Shown in pieces: positions 29,385 to 37,814 of a DNA stretch of 64,000 nt. Location of the stretch: assembly GCF_028993635.1 (NCBI RefSeq), contig NZ_CP118631.1, forward strand, positions 372,001 to 436,000. The letters are read 5' to 3'. The notes below the pieces were generated by a model. It saw nothing but the letters and a program-made list of their open reading frames with translations. It had not been told where the DNA came from and did no database searches. Source of the DNA: Mucilaginibacter sp. SJ (GTDB lineage Bacteria > Bacteroidota > Bacteroidia > Sphingobacteriales > Sphingobacteriaceae). Both the position numbers and the translations under genes were made by a program. Within the stretch, counting starts at the first letter, position 1. Each line of letters opens with the position of its first letter.

Positions 29385-30755
29385 ATGTTTAACAAAAAAA
29401 CAACAATCAAGGCGGCTTGCTTGCTGCTAACACTATTGAGCCATTCTTTTGTGGTAAAGAGCCAGCAAATGAGCGACGCAGAAAGAAAATCAATGGAAAA
29501 AGGCAAGGTGTACCCCGCATTAAAGGGTGCAGGGCAGGGTGTATCGGGCCCAGGTTCTAATCTTCCGCCCGAAAAGATGCAATGGTGGGAGGATCAGAAA
29601 TTTGGGATGTTTATACATTGGGGCCTATACGCTATTCCGGCCACGGGTGAATGGACCATGTTTAATCAAAAGATACCGGCAGAGGAATATGCCAGGTTAG
29701 CTGATCAGTTTAATCCAAGGCATTTTAGCGCTGCAGAATGGGCTAAAGTAGCCAAAGAGGCGGGTATGAAGTATATGGTAATGGTTAGCCGCCATCATGA
29801 TGGCTTTGCTCTTTGGAACAGCCCTTCAAGTTACCGGCATTTTGATAGTTGGGAAACTGCCGCTCATCGTGATTTTGTAAAAGAGTATACCGATGCCTGC
29901 CGTAAAGCTGGCCTCTATGTAGGCATTTATTATTCTCCTCTGGATTGGCGTTTTCCTGGTTATTTCGACCCCAAGGGGCTTCCTGACAATGCTGCCTTGC
30001 TCAAGAAACAAACATATGGGCAGGTAGAAGAGCTAATGAAAAATTACGGCAAAATAGATATTTTGTGGTACGATGGCGGCTGGCTGGCGCATAAAGGTAC
30101 CGATGCCGACGCTGCCTGGTTTTGGGAACCATTAAAACTTAATGCTATGGTACGTAGCTACAACCCGGATGTGGTCATTAATCCAAGATCAGGAATGGTG
30201 GGAGATTTCCAGACCGACGAAGATGGCGCGGATGTTAAAGGACCTATTATTCCCTTCCCATGGGAAAAATGCTTGAACCTTAATGAAACCAGTTGGGGAT
30301 ACAATAAGGCTCAGCGATTGATGCCACTGAAAAAGATTATAAATATGCTTGTTAATACCGTTGACCGCGGTGGAAATATGTTATTAAATGTTGGGCCGGA
30401 TTCGGACGGTGTTATTCCCCCTGCTCATGTGGATCGCCTGAAAGAAGTTGGGCAGTGGTTAACAAAAAATGGCGAGAGCATATATCAAACGCGTCCGGGA
30501 CCTTTTCAACCTGTTGATGATTTTTACGGAGCCACAAGTAGGGGGGATAAAATATATATCCACGTGCTGAAAATGCCGGCGGGGGATACTGTCATTAAAT
30601 TACCGCCTGTTAAACAAACTATTACAAATTGCAGGGTACTGCATAGTAAAAAAGTTAAATTTCATCAGGATTCAACAGGTATCAGTCTTGACTTAGCCAC
30701 AGTAAAGCCGGATTCATTGGTAACCACTTTGGAGTTAAAAATAAAAGGTAACTAA
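29385..30755 (+). CDS. GH29 alpha-L-fucosidase
   Basis: 456 residues, secreted (signal peptide to about residue 26, VVKSQQ). The GH29 domain begins at WWEDQKFGMFIHWGLYA and includes VSRHHDGFALWNS and TSWGYN. The catalytic nucleophile is Asp230 in ILWYDGGW. Length and the absence of extra domains suggest a compact single-domain enzyme that removes alpha-L-fucose from glycans in the periplasm or outside. It stands alone, divergent from the ebo operon; no susCD pair adjoins it. Confidence 0.93.
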   Translation: MFNKKTTIKAACLLLTLLSHSFVVKSQQMSDAERKSMEKGKVYPALKGAGQGVSGPGSNLPPEKMQWWEDQKFGMFIHWGLYAIPATGEWTMFNQKIPAEEYARLADQFNPRHFSAAEWAKVAKEAGMKYMVMVSRHHDGFALWNSPSSYRHFDSWETAAHRDFVKEYTDACRKAGLYVGIYYSPLDWRFPGYFDPKGLPDNAALLKKQTYGQVEELMKNYGKIDILWYDGGWLAHKGTDADAAWFWEPLKLNAMVRSYNPDVVINPRSGMVGDFQTDEDGADVKGPIIPFPWEKCLNLNETSWGYNKAQRLMPLKKIINMLVNTVDRGGNMLLNVGPDSDGVIPPAHVDRLKEVGQWLTKNGESIYQTRPGPFQPVDDFYGATSRGDKIYIHVLKMPAGDTVIKLPPVKQTITNCRVLHSKKVKFHQDSTGISLDLATVKPDSLVTTLELKIKGN

Positions 30756-30951
30756 CTGTTTCAAATATCCTAAAGTTAGGCTAAAAGGGAGTTTGTAAAA
30801 TAAACTGTGTGAATCCAGGCGGGCCCCGGCCACCTGTGTTTATTTAATGAAAATACAATATGCCCATCTATAACATTCGGCCGCTGTATCCTGCGTGCAG
30901 GCAGGTGACAAGGGGATGTATTTGAATAACGACTGGCGATAAGCGTGCTAA

Positions 30952-31671
30952 CTATGGGTTCCCAAATCCGTAGTTAGATTTTTTAACCAATTGTTTAAGA
31001 TCTTTGATCCAGATCTTTCGGCCGTCGGTTTCCAGTATGCCTTCCTCTTTAAATTCTTTTAATAGGCGGATCACATTTTCCTGCGCGATCCCTGCCATGC
31101 CGGCCAAGTCCATTCTTGAGATATTGAGAATAACATCTTTTTCACCTGATCCGTCCACTTTAAATTTTTCTCTCAAAATGATCAGTGAAATAGCGAGGCG
31201 TTCAGATGCTGTTCTCTGAGAGATCACGGAAATACTATTGGCCAATACACTAAATTCATGGCTCAACGATTTCAATAAGCGCCGCATAAAAAGTGGTGAT
31301 TTATCCAGAATGGTTAAAAAGTCCTCTTTAGGGATAAAACTGATCAGGCAGTCTTCCAATGCAGCTGCAGAATCAGGGCAGCGCTCTTCCGCCAAAATAG
31401 CGTGATACCCAATTAATTCGCCTTTATTAGCTACATATATGATCTGCTCCCGGCCATTCCGGTCAACTTTATATTTTTTTATTTTTCCCTGGTGGATAAA
31501 ATAGATACCGGAAGGTACAACGCCTTCTTTGAAGATGATTTCTCCTTTTTGATATTTCTGCGCGCCTTGCCGGGAGATTAAAAAGTCATAATCTTCTTCG
31601 GAAAGTGTATTAAGAACAGATTGTGTTGTGAATTCCCACTTATCAATTGGAAAAATTCCGGATAAACTCAT
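30952..31671 (-). CDS. Crp/Fnr-family transcriptional regulator
   Basis: 239 residues. N-terminal cyclic-nucleotide-binding-like beta-roll (about 25-140, with KGEIIFKEGVVPSGIYFIHQGKIKKYK), a dimerisation helix, and a C-terminal winged helix (RMDLAGMAGIAQENVIRLLKEFKEEGIL). There is no FNR-type four-cysteine iron-sulfur motif; only two cysteines occur (about residues 114 and 123). It is divergent from the DUF983 gene, and a perfect TGAT-N4-ATCA box lies between them. Three more such boxes occur in the next 11 kb, so this protein is the natural candidate to bind them (inference). Its signal is unknown. Confidence 0.9.
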   Translation of the reverse strand: MSLSGIFPIDKWEFTTQSVLNTLSEEDYDFLISRQGAQKYQKGEIIFKEGVVPSGIYFIHQGKIKKYKVDRNGREQIIYVANKGELIGYHAILAEERCPDSAAALEDCLISFIPKEDFLTILDKSPLFMRRLLKSLSHEFSVLANSISVISQRTASERLAISLIILREKFKVDGSGEKDVILNISRMDLAGMAGIAQENVIRLLKEFKEEGILETDGRKIWIKDLKQLVKKSNYGFGNP

Positions 31672-31774
31672 ATTACAAATATATAAATTTAATGAAGCCC
31701 ATGTTATTGACTGGTATGCCCTGTATGACCGGAGAAACCCGTAGGGCGTATATTAAGCGCGGGCTTGCCGTCTA

Positions 31775-31794
31775 AAACTGATAAATATCAGTTT
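31775..31794. promoter_or_regulatory. FNR-type box in the crp/fnr-DUF983 divergent region
   Basis: Perfect inverted repeat AAACTGATA-AA-TATCAGTTT containing TGAT-AAAT-ATCA, the FNR half-site pair. It lies 104 nt from the regulator gene start and 55 nt from the DUF983 start. Confidence 0.75.
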
Positions 31795-31835
31795 GTTTGC
31801 TGATGTCATACCATATCAGGCCTTTATTATAAGCA

Positions 31836-31843
31836 TAGCTTTG
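31836..31843 (+). promoter_or_regulatory. Putative -7 element TAGCTTTG for DUF983/SulP
   Basis: Exact match to the Bacteroidota consensus TAnnTTTG, ending 5 nt before the ATG at 31849. The transcript would be nearly leaderless. No clear -33 TTTG is seen at the expected distance; an activator at the upstream FNR box could compensate. Confidence 0.5.
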
Positions 31844-31848
31844 TATTA

Positions 31849-32274
31849 ATGGTAAGAACATCAAAATCATGGGCGATGCTCCATGCAAAATGCCCGCGCT
31901 GCCGCAGGGGCAATATGTTCGAAGGAGCAACATACCGTTTGGGTTCCAACAAGATCAACCTGAATTGCCCGCATTGTCAGATGATCTTCGAGATCGAGCC
32001 CGGCTATTTTTATGCGGCGATGTATATCAGCTACGCTATGAATGTAGCGGAGGGAGGAATCTTGTGGATCGCCACTTTCCTGATAACCCAAAATAACGAT
32101 TCGCCATGGTTATATCTCACTACCATTCTCGGTGGTTTGTTCTTGCTTGCGCCGTTGAATTTCAGGTATTCCCGCGTAATATTGCTTTACTGGTTATCTC
32201 CCAAGGTTCATTATCATCCCGAACTTGATGTTGAAATGCCGGTGGACGGGAATAAATTTAAATGGTTTCAATAA
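31849..32274 (+). CDS. DUF983 membrane protein with zinc-ribbon-like N-terminus
   Basis: 141 residues. CPRCRRGNMF and LNCPHCQMIFEIEPGYF form two CxxC pairs, a zinc-ribbon pattern typical of DUF983, followed by two hydrophobic segments (ISYAMNVAEGGILWIATFLI and a second near residue 95). Function unknown; DUF983 genes often sit near respiratory genes. Its stop overlaps the ATG of the SulP gene (TAATG at 32272-32276), so the two are translationally coupled. Confidence 0.85.
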   Translation: MVRTSKSWAMLHAKCPRCRRGNMFEGATYRLGSNKINLNCPHCQMIFEIEPGYFYAAMYISYAMNVAEGGILWIATFLITQNNDSPWLYLTTILGGLFLLAPLNFRYSRVILLYWLSPKVHYHPELDVEMPVDGNKFKWFQ

Positions 32275-33965
32275 TGAACGAAATGATGAATTTGTTCAGG
32301 CCCAAGCTGATTGACACCCTTAAAGGTTACACTCTTGCACAATTTTATAAAGATGTTGTTGCCGGAGTAATTGTAGGTGTTGTTGCTTTGCCCCTGGCCA
32401 TAGCTTTTGCCATTGCTTCGGGTGTATCCCCCGAAAAAGGAATTTTTACGGCTATCATTGCGGGGGTAATTATATCTGCTTTGGGAGGCAGCAAGGTGCA
32501 GATAGGAGGGCCCACAGGCGCATTTATCGTTGTTGTTTATGGGATCGTTCAGCAGTTCGGTGTCAGCGGATTGGTTATTGCCACATTTATTGCCGGGATC
32601 ATTTTGATTATTATGGGGGTAGCTAAATTGGGTAATACTATCAAATACATTCCCTATCCGCTGGTCATTGGTTTTACCACCGGGATCGCGGTCATCATTT
32701 TTTCTTCAGAAGTTAAAGACTTTTTGGGGTTGAAAATGGGAAATGTCCCTGCTGATTTTATCAGTAAATGGATCGGCTATAGCCGGCACCTGTCTTCGCT
32801 GAATCTATATGCCTTGTTTATCGGGGTTTTTACCTTACTGGTTGTTTTGCTGTGGCCCAGGGTAACCCGGAAAGTTCCCGGTTCGCTGATCGCAATTGCC
32901 ATAAGCACACTGGTTGTCCGGTACTTCCATCTTCCGGTAGAAACTATTGGCAGCCGTTTTGGAGTGATCACTGCTGCTTTACCGCGCCCGGTCATGCCAG
33001 ATGTAAGCCTGGAAACTATCCGGCAACTGATCAGGCCTGCTTTTACCATCGCTTTGCTGTGCAGTATTGAGTCTTTACTATCAGCGGTTGTGGCAGATGG
33101 CATGACCGGCGGAAATCACCGGTCTAATACAGAGCTCATTGCACAGGGACTGGCCAATATCTGTTCATCTGTGTTAGGGGGCATTCCAGCCACAGGGGCA
33201 ATAGCAAGAACGGCTACCAATATAAAAAATGGCGGAAGTACACCCGTAGCGGGGATCATACATGCCATTACCTTACTTCTTATTATGCTTTTTATAGGCC
33301 AATGGGCAGCGTTGATCCCCATGGCAACACTTGCAGGTATATTGGTGGTAGTAGCCTGGAATATGAGCGAACTGGGGAATTTTATAGACGTATTTAAAGG
33401 CTCAAAAAGTGATGCTTCCGTTTTGTTGATCACCTTCTGCCTCACCATATTGGTAGACCTGACCGTAGCTATTGAAATTGGGATAATTGTTGCCGCTTTC
33501 CTTTTTATGCGCAAAATGATGCAGTCCAGTTCGGTACAGCAAACTATTTTGGCTCCGGATCAATTATCTGATGATGAATTTAATCAATCAGTTATCCCCA
33601 AAGGGGTCGACGTTTTTGAGATCAATGGCCCTTTGTTCTTTGGTGCGGCCTATAAATTTAAAGACACGATGAAAGTGCTGGAAAAACCCGCCCGGGTATT
33701 GATTATCCGGATGGGGAATGTACCCGTAATTGATGCAACCGGTATCAGGGTATTAAGGGATGTCCATCAGGAAATAAAAAAGAAAGGAACTAAACTTATC
33801 CTGTCGGAGGCAAACAGCGAACAGGTAACAGGAGCGTTAAAAAAGACGCGTTTATTATTTCAAATTGGGAAAGGCAATGTCCGGGACACATTTGAAAAAG
33901 CATTAAAACGGGCAGATGAAGTTTTATCGGACACCGATCCCTCAAAAAAATCCTATGCAGGTTAA
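32274..33965 (+). CDS. SulP-family anion transporter with STAS domain
   Basis: 563 residues from the ATG at 32274, which overlaps the preceding stop; a start at 32262 would add four residues. A SulP core of about 11-14 helices opens with VVAGVIVGVVALPLAIAFAIASG and contains QIGGPTGAFI and GGIPATGAIARTATNI. A C-terminal STAS domain runs from about residue 440 to 545 (GPLFFGAAYKFKD, DATGIRVL). SulP proteins carry sulfate, bicarbonate or other anions. Coupling to DUF983 and the FNR-type box suggest redox-controlled expression; the anion is not determined. Confidence 0.92.
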   Translation: MNEMMNLFRPKLIDTLKGYTLAQFYKDVVAGVIVGVVALPLAIAFAIASGVSPEKGIFTAIIAGVIISALGGSKVQIGGPTGAFIVVVYGIVQQFGVSGLVIATFIAGIILIIMGVAKLGNTIKYIPYPLVIGFTTGIAVIIFSSEVKDFLGLKMGNVPADFISKWIGYSRHLSSLNLYALFIGVFTLLVVLLWPRVTRKVPGSLIAIAISTLVVRYFHLPVETIGSRFGVITAALPRPVMPDVSLETIRQLIRPAFTIALLCSIESLLSAVVADGMTGGNHRSNTELIAQGLANICSSVLGGIPATGAIARTATNIKNGGSTPVAGIIHAITLLLIMLFIGQWAALIPMATLAGILVVVAWNMSELGNFIDVFKGSKSDASVLLITFCLTILVDLTVAIEIGIIVAAFLFMRKMMQSSSVQQTILAPDQLSDDEFNQSVIPKGVDVFEINGPLFFGAAYKFKDTMKVLEKPARVLIIRMGNVPVIDATGIRVLRDVHQEIKKKGTKLILSEANSEQVTGALKKTRLLFQIGKGNVRDTFEKALKRADEVLSDTDPSKKSYAG

Positions 33966-33995
33966 TAAAGGCTTTGATCTGTTATAATCCTGTTC

Positions 33996-34232
33996 TTAAA
34001 TAGGGTAACGCAAGGTCACCGCTCTGCTTATAGCCAGCACCAACCCCTGATCAAGAGGACGATCTTTATCCGGGTCTTTTTCGATCCATAGTTTATTTAA
34101 ACTCAGAATAAAGGTGTAACTTTTAGCATCTAAAAGAATCTCAAGGGTATGGTTCTTTTTACTCGGGGCAGCAATGATATAATAAATAAAATCTTGCTGC
34201 TGATAAGTAACACGTAAAGGGAATCCGATCAT
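33996..34232 (-). CDS. Small hypothetical protein (78 aa)
   Basis: Soluble protein with no signal peptide. MIGFPLRVTYQQQDFIYYII and a C-terminal LVLAISRAVTLRYPI suggest a small beta-sheet protein. The start ATG at 34232 is clean and the frame fills the space between the SulP stop and the next terminator. No domain is recognised. Short genes of this size are common in the stress islands of Sphingobacteriaceae, but I cannot assign a role. Confidence 0.55.
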   Translation of the reverse strand: MIGFPLRVTYQQQDFIYYIIAAPSKKNHTLEILLDAKSYTFILSLNKLWIEKDPDKDRPLDQGLVLAISRAVTLRYPI

Positions 34233-34268
34233 ATATTAAAAAGAATGATTTATCTGGCTGTTCCTGAT

Positions 34269-34302
34269 AAAATAACCAGGTCAACTTTGACCTGGTTATT
34301 TT
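34269..34302 (-). terminator. Bidirectional hairpin terminator
   Basis: Perfect 16-bp arms beginning AAAATAACCAGGTCAA around a 2-nt centre, with A and T runs at the outer ends so it works on both strands. It lies just behind the stop of the histone-like gene on the minus strand. Confidence 0.85.
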
Positions 34303-34324
34303 CCCAAAACAGTTCTTAACTAAT

Positions 34325-34501
34325 TTATTTATTGTTTTTCTTTTCTGTTATTTCTTTACGGATATCTGTTGCCATAACTTTTAATTGCTGCATAGCATTT
34401 CTAACCCTGGTTCCTGCAGCTTTGTTGCCTTTTTCGTAAAAGCTGAACATGTCTTTCTCTATGGCATCTATCAAATCTTTTGCCGCTTTAAATTTTTCCA
34501 T
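34325..34501 (-). CDS. Histone H1-like protein Hc1-type (58 aa)
   Basis: A 58-codon gene, below common length cut-offs. It starts MEKFKAAKDLIDAIEKDMFS, continues with YEKGNKAAGTRVRNAMQQLK and ends in a lysine-rich tail TEKKNNK. The GNKAAGTRVRxAMQ block is the hallmark of the short histone H1-like proteins found throughout Bacteroidota, related to the chlamydial Hc1 family. It should bind DNA non-specifically through its basic face and help compact the nucleoid, perhaps under stress (inference). It has its own terminator directly downstream. A degenerate FNR-like half-site (TTGATAAATATTTG) lies about 65 nt upstream. Confidence 0.88.
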   Translation of the reverse strand: MEKFKAAKDLIDAIEKDMFSFYEKGNKAAGTRVRNAMQQLKVMATDIRKEITEKKNNK

Positions 34502-34631
34502 TGTGTTTTGTGTTAAATGAATGATGTGTTTGATTTTATTTTTTTATCGTTCAATTATTATTTTGATAAATATTTGCCGCGTTTATTAATCTGAAGTTCA
34601 ATATGCCTATCGCAAGGTTGAACCAGCTCCT

Positions 34632-35225
34632 TTACTGCTTGATCCACATTTTGAGCACCCGGCTATAGGAATTGTTCATTAATTGATAACTAACCGGAAT
34701 CTGTTTTTCGGGTGCATGAAAGGTAACCAGTCTGGTACCGGCCGGTTTTTTGTTCAGCATTTCATAAATGAACAAAGTATAGTAATTATACAGATCAAAC
34801 GAGGTATTGACGCTATAATCGATCCGGATGCCTGGTTCTATATTTTCATAAAAGGGATTAAAAAAATAAAAATGATCAAACAGGTCATAATCCAGGTTAG
34901 TGAGGTTACCATGCATAAACTGCACATTGGGTACACCGATCTGCGCTTTGGCTGATTCTGCATAATTGAACAGCTCTTCCCGTTGCTCAATGCCGTAAAA
35001 GGTAGCCTCCGGATGATAAACGCCCGACGCGATACAAAATTTACCAACACCGCTGCCAATATCCAGGATTCTGGCCCCTGGGGCTGCGAGGAAATTGCTG
35101 GCTTCGAGCGAAATGTCCAGGCCAGTCCAGTGCATTTGTGATAGTTCCCGGATATGTATCGGATACAAAGTATCGAAAGCCGCGTCTTTGCGGAAATAAG
35201 AAATGCTTATGGTATCACTATACAT
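34632..35225 (-). CDS. Class I SAM-dependent methyltransferase (second of a tandem pair)
   Basis: 197 residues. SAM-binding motif I is ILDIGSGVGKFCIASGVYHP, followed by YGIEQREELFNYA, and the catalytic-loop region FDHFYFFNPFYEN. The fold is that of small-molecule or protein methyltransferases; no target-recognition domain is present. It is clearly a paralogue of the upstream gene: both share YPxHxxxLSQxxW, GSGxGKFC, EQRxEL, FDHFYFxNxFxEN and a common C-terminal layout. A 48-nt gap links them as one transcription unit, likely under the FNR-type box at 35997. Substrate unknown. Confidence 0.82.
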   Translation of the reverse strand: MYSDTISISYFRKDAAFDTLYPIHIRELSQMHWTGLDISLEASNFLAAPGARILDIGSGVGKFCIASGVYHPEATFYGIEQREELFNYAESAKAQIGVPNVQFMHGNLTNLDYDLFDHFYFFNPFYENIEPGIRIDYSVNTSFDLYNYYTLFIYEMLNKKPAGTRLVTFHAPEKQIPVSYQLMNNSYSRVLKMWIKQ

Positions 35226-35273
35226 AAAAAAAAGGAAACTGTTTGTTATACAAGTGTTTATGTTAAATTGTAA

Positions 35274-35945
35274 TTAATCTTTGACCCACAACTGAAGTAA
35301 GGAATCATAAGCGAGATCTTTCATGCTGTAATCTATCGGAATAACTTCTCCGAAACTCTGGTAGGTCACTACCCTGGTACCTGACGGTTTATCATTCAGC
35401 ATCGATTTTAAATACCGTGAATAATAAGCGTAGAGGCCGTAGGAAGTCTCTATATGATCATCAATAGCATTCTCCTGGTCTAAATTTTCAAAAAAAGAAT
35501 TATAGAAATAGAAATGGTCAAATTGATGAAAGTTAATCTGTGTGATATTGGCATGTATGAAACTGACATTATTAATATCCAGGTATCTTTGTGTGGTTTG
35601 GGCGTAATGCACCAGTTCATGTCGCTGTTCTACCCCGAAATAAAAAGAATCAGGATAAAAATGCGCTGCAGTTAAACAGAATTTCCCTATGCCGCTACCG
35701 ACATCCAGGACTTTGGCACCTTTTACTGCTAAATATTCGGCGGCCTTTCTGGCGATGGCAACAGGCGTCCATTGTTTTTGTGATAACGACTGCAAATGCT
35801 CCGGGTAGAGCCAGTCAAATTCCGCATCATTGCGAAAAAAACAATCATTGGGATTTTTTTTCTTAAAAAGTGTCGTCGCACGCCGCTGCTGTTCTTCGGA
35901 CCGGGTGGGAAATGCTGAAAATGGATATTGTGTTGGCACATGCAA
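35274..35945 (-). CDS. Class I SAM-dependent methyltransferase (first of a tandem pair)
   Basis: 223 residues. Motif I is VLDVGSGIGKFCLTAAHFYP, then FGVEQRHELVHYAQ and FDHFYFYNSFFEN. The first 35 residues, rich in Arg/Lys, are not shared with the paralogue. The ATG at 35945 is 51 nt from a perfect TGAT-N4-ATCA box, so it is probably the first gene of the pair and FNR-type controlled. Methyl acceptor unknown. Confidence 0.82.
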   Translation of the reverse strand: MHVPTQYPFSAFPTRSEEQQRRATTLFKKKNPNDCFFRNDAEFDWLYPEHLQSLSQKQWTPVAIARKAAEYLAVKGAKVLDVGSGIGKFCLTAAHFYPDSFYFGVEQRHELVHYAQTTQRYLDINNVSFIHANITQINFHQFDHFYFYNSFFENLDQENAIDDHIETSYGLYAYYSRYLKSMLNDKPSGTRVVTYQSFGEVIPIDYSMKDLAYDSLLQLWVKD

Positions 35946-35996
35946 ATATATCCACCATTGCAGGCCGCCTTACCTGCAAGAAATCAATGGTAAAGA

Positions 35997-36008
35997 TGAT
36001 ATTTATCA
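35997..36008. promoter_or_regulatory. FNR-type box upstream of the methyltransferase pair
   Basis: TGAT-ATTT-ATCA, flanked by A/T-rich sequence, 51 nt before the start of the minus-strand methyltransferase gene. Confidence 0.62.
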
Positions 36009-36373
36009 GTTTTAAATAGCAGCGTTTGGATTATGCGATCGCGGGCTGACAGACAATGATACATTGATTACGGGGATGAATATCCTAATGGTTTGTGCTC
36101 GCACCTGTTGGAATAAGAGCAAATCATAAATTGTAACTAAAGCAAACTTTACATTCTATTTTCTGCTGCTGCGACAAGGCTTTGTGAATGGTGAGTTATT
36201 TTCCCCGAGTTAAGAAATCACGACTGAATGAACTGGCTATATGGAGGCAAGCCATCCCAAAAGCGAACAGCCATATGTTCGGTTGCGTTACAGTAAATAT
36301 ATAAAAATGTAGTTAATTATTTGTATGTCAATATATTGCAAATTTGGAACAGGGATTGAGCAATTTGAAGTAA
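36009..36373. other. 365-bp intergenic stretch before the AraC-FtsX fusion
   Basis: No gene on either strand. It is A+T rich after 36290 and should hold the promoter of the AraC-type gene. No inverted repeat or consensus promoter stands out. Confidence 0.4.
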
Positions 36374-37795
36374 TTGAATACCTATATATTCCATATCAAC
36401 GCCTATGACCTGGCCTTTTTAGGAGCTATTTTCATCGGGATGGCATTTGCTTTGCTTTTATGGTTCACTAAAAGGATAAACAACGCCGCTAACCGGTTTT
36501 TCGCCCTGGCTTTGATCGTTGTTGTTTTGTACATAGCCCGCATATTAGCTATTGACATTCAACTGACAACTTATATCCCTTATTGGAGCCGGTTACCGCT
36601 GCAATTTTCGCTTGGGTTTGGCCCCCTGATTTTCTTTTATGTACTTAAAATAACCCGGCCGCAGTATAAATTCAGATTTAGAGATTTACTGCATTTTATT
36701 CCGTTATTGCTCGAACTGGGCACTCAGCTATTGGAAATTAACGATAGTATTAAAACAGGCAAAGCCGCTTATGATACACTGACCTTTTACCGGCTAAATC
36801 CCGCATTTCAACCGCTTGTGTTTATTTCCGTCATTATTTATCTCTATGCCTCCCAAAAGCAGATAGCAAACTTTTACCGGAGTATTAAATTTAATGGGGG
36901 CGACCGGTACCGGTACGAAATGAGATGGCTGCATTGTTCGCTGATTGGTTTTGGTATCTTGTGGCTATGCTGGATGTTCATTGCGGCCACAAACCACTTT
37001 TATTACCATAATCAATTAGGAAAGCAGGTTTATTATCCCCTGTATCTCTTTCTAGCGATATTGACCATCCGGATGGCGGCTGTCGTTTTTTTAAGGCCGG
37101 AGGTTGGCTTACACTTGGTTGCTCCGCGGGTTTTTAAAGCTGCGTTACCCCGAGAGTCAAAGCAAAAGGGTAGCTGGCTGAAGAACGTTATGAAAGCCAA
37201 CCTGTATTACCAGGATCCGGAACTTAATTTACGTTCGCTGGCCGAAAAACTTGACCTGCATCCCAATGAATTATCCCGGATCATTAATACGGTGCTCAAA
37301 AAAAGCTTTAATGATTTCATTAATGAGTATCGCGTTGCCGATGTGGCCCGGAAAATGCAAGATCCGGCTTATGATCATTTGACCCTGCTCGGCATAGCTT
37401 TCGAATCAGGATTTAATTCGAAAACCACCTTTAACCGCACTTTTAAACAAATGACCGGTAAAAATCCGGCCGAATACAAACTTGAACTGAAAAAAGAGCG
37501 ACCATATTATAACTTGGAACGCCAGCCCCATTTTACAGCTGTAATTTTAAACTACGAAACAGCTCCCTGCCGGACCGTTAAGAAGCCAAATCGATACGTT
37601 ATGTTTAAAAATTACTTCAAAATTGCCTTGCGTAACCTGATACGCAATAAAAGTTATGCTACCATTAATATCACCGGTTTGGCAATAGGGATTGCAGCCT
37701 GCCTGCTCATATTCCTGATTGTTCAATACGAAACAAGTTTCGACAGTTTTCATCCCAATAAAGACCGGATCTATCGTATTGTGACAGTGAGTTAA
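36374..37795 (+). CDS. Membrane AraC-type regulator fused to a truncated FtsX-type permease N-terminus
   Basis: 473 residues. It begins at a TTG (36374) directly behind an in-frame stop. Residues about 10-230 form six to seven transmembrane helices. An AraC HTH domain follows (about 270-375: NLRSLAEKLDLHPNELSRI, GIAFESGFNSKTTFNRTFKQMTG), a layout known for seven-helix sensor/AraC regulators. After a 40-residue linker the frame runs into MFKNYFKIALRNLIRNKSYA and one transmembrane helix, the start of a MacB/FtsX-type ABC permease, and stops at DRIYRIVTVS; about 700 residues of a normal permease are missing. Either the regulator gene lost its stop and fused to a permease remnant, or a regulator-permease chimera was truncated. 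Confidence 0.75.
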   Translation: MNTYIFHINAYDLAFLGAIFIGMAFALLLWFTKRINNAANRFFALALIVVVLYIARILAIDIQLTTYIPYWSRLPLQFSLGFGPLIFFYVLKITRPQYKFRFRDLLHFIPLLLELGTQLLEINDSIKTGKAAYDTLTFYRLNPAFQPLVFISVIIYLYASQKQIANFYRSIKFNGGDRYRYEMRWLHCSLIGFGILWLCWMFIAATNHFYYHNQLGKQVYYPLYLFLAILTIRMAAVVFLRPEVGLHLVAPRVFKAALPRESKQKGSWLKNVMKANLYYQDPELNLRSLAEKLDLHPNELSRIINTVLKKSFNDFINEYRVADVARKMQDPAYDHLTLLGIAFESGFNSKTTFNRTFKQMTGKNPAEYKLELKKERPYYNLERQPHFTAVILNYETAPCRTVKKPNRYVMFKNYFKIALRNLIRNKSYATINITGLAIGIAACLLIFLIVQYETSFDSFHPNKDRIYRIVTVS

Positions 37796-37814
37796 TCACG
37801 TCTTTTCCCCTTAT

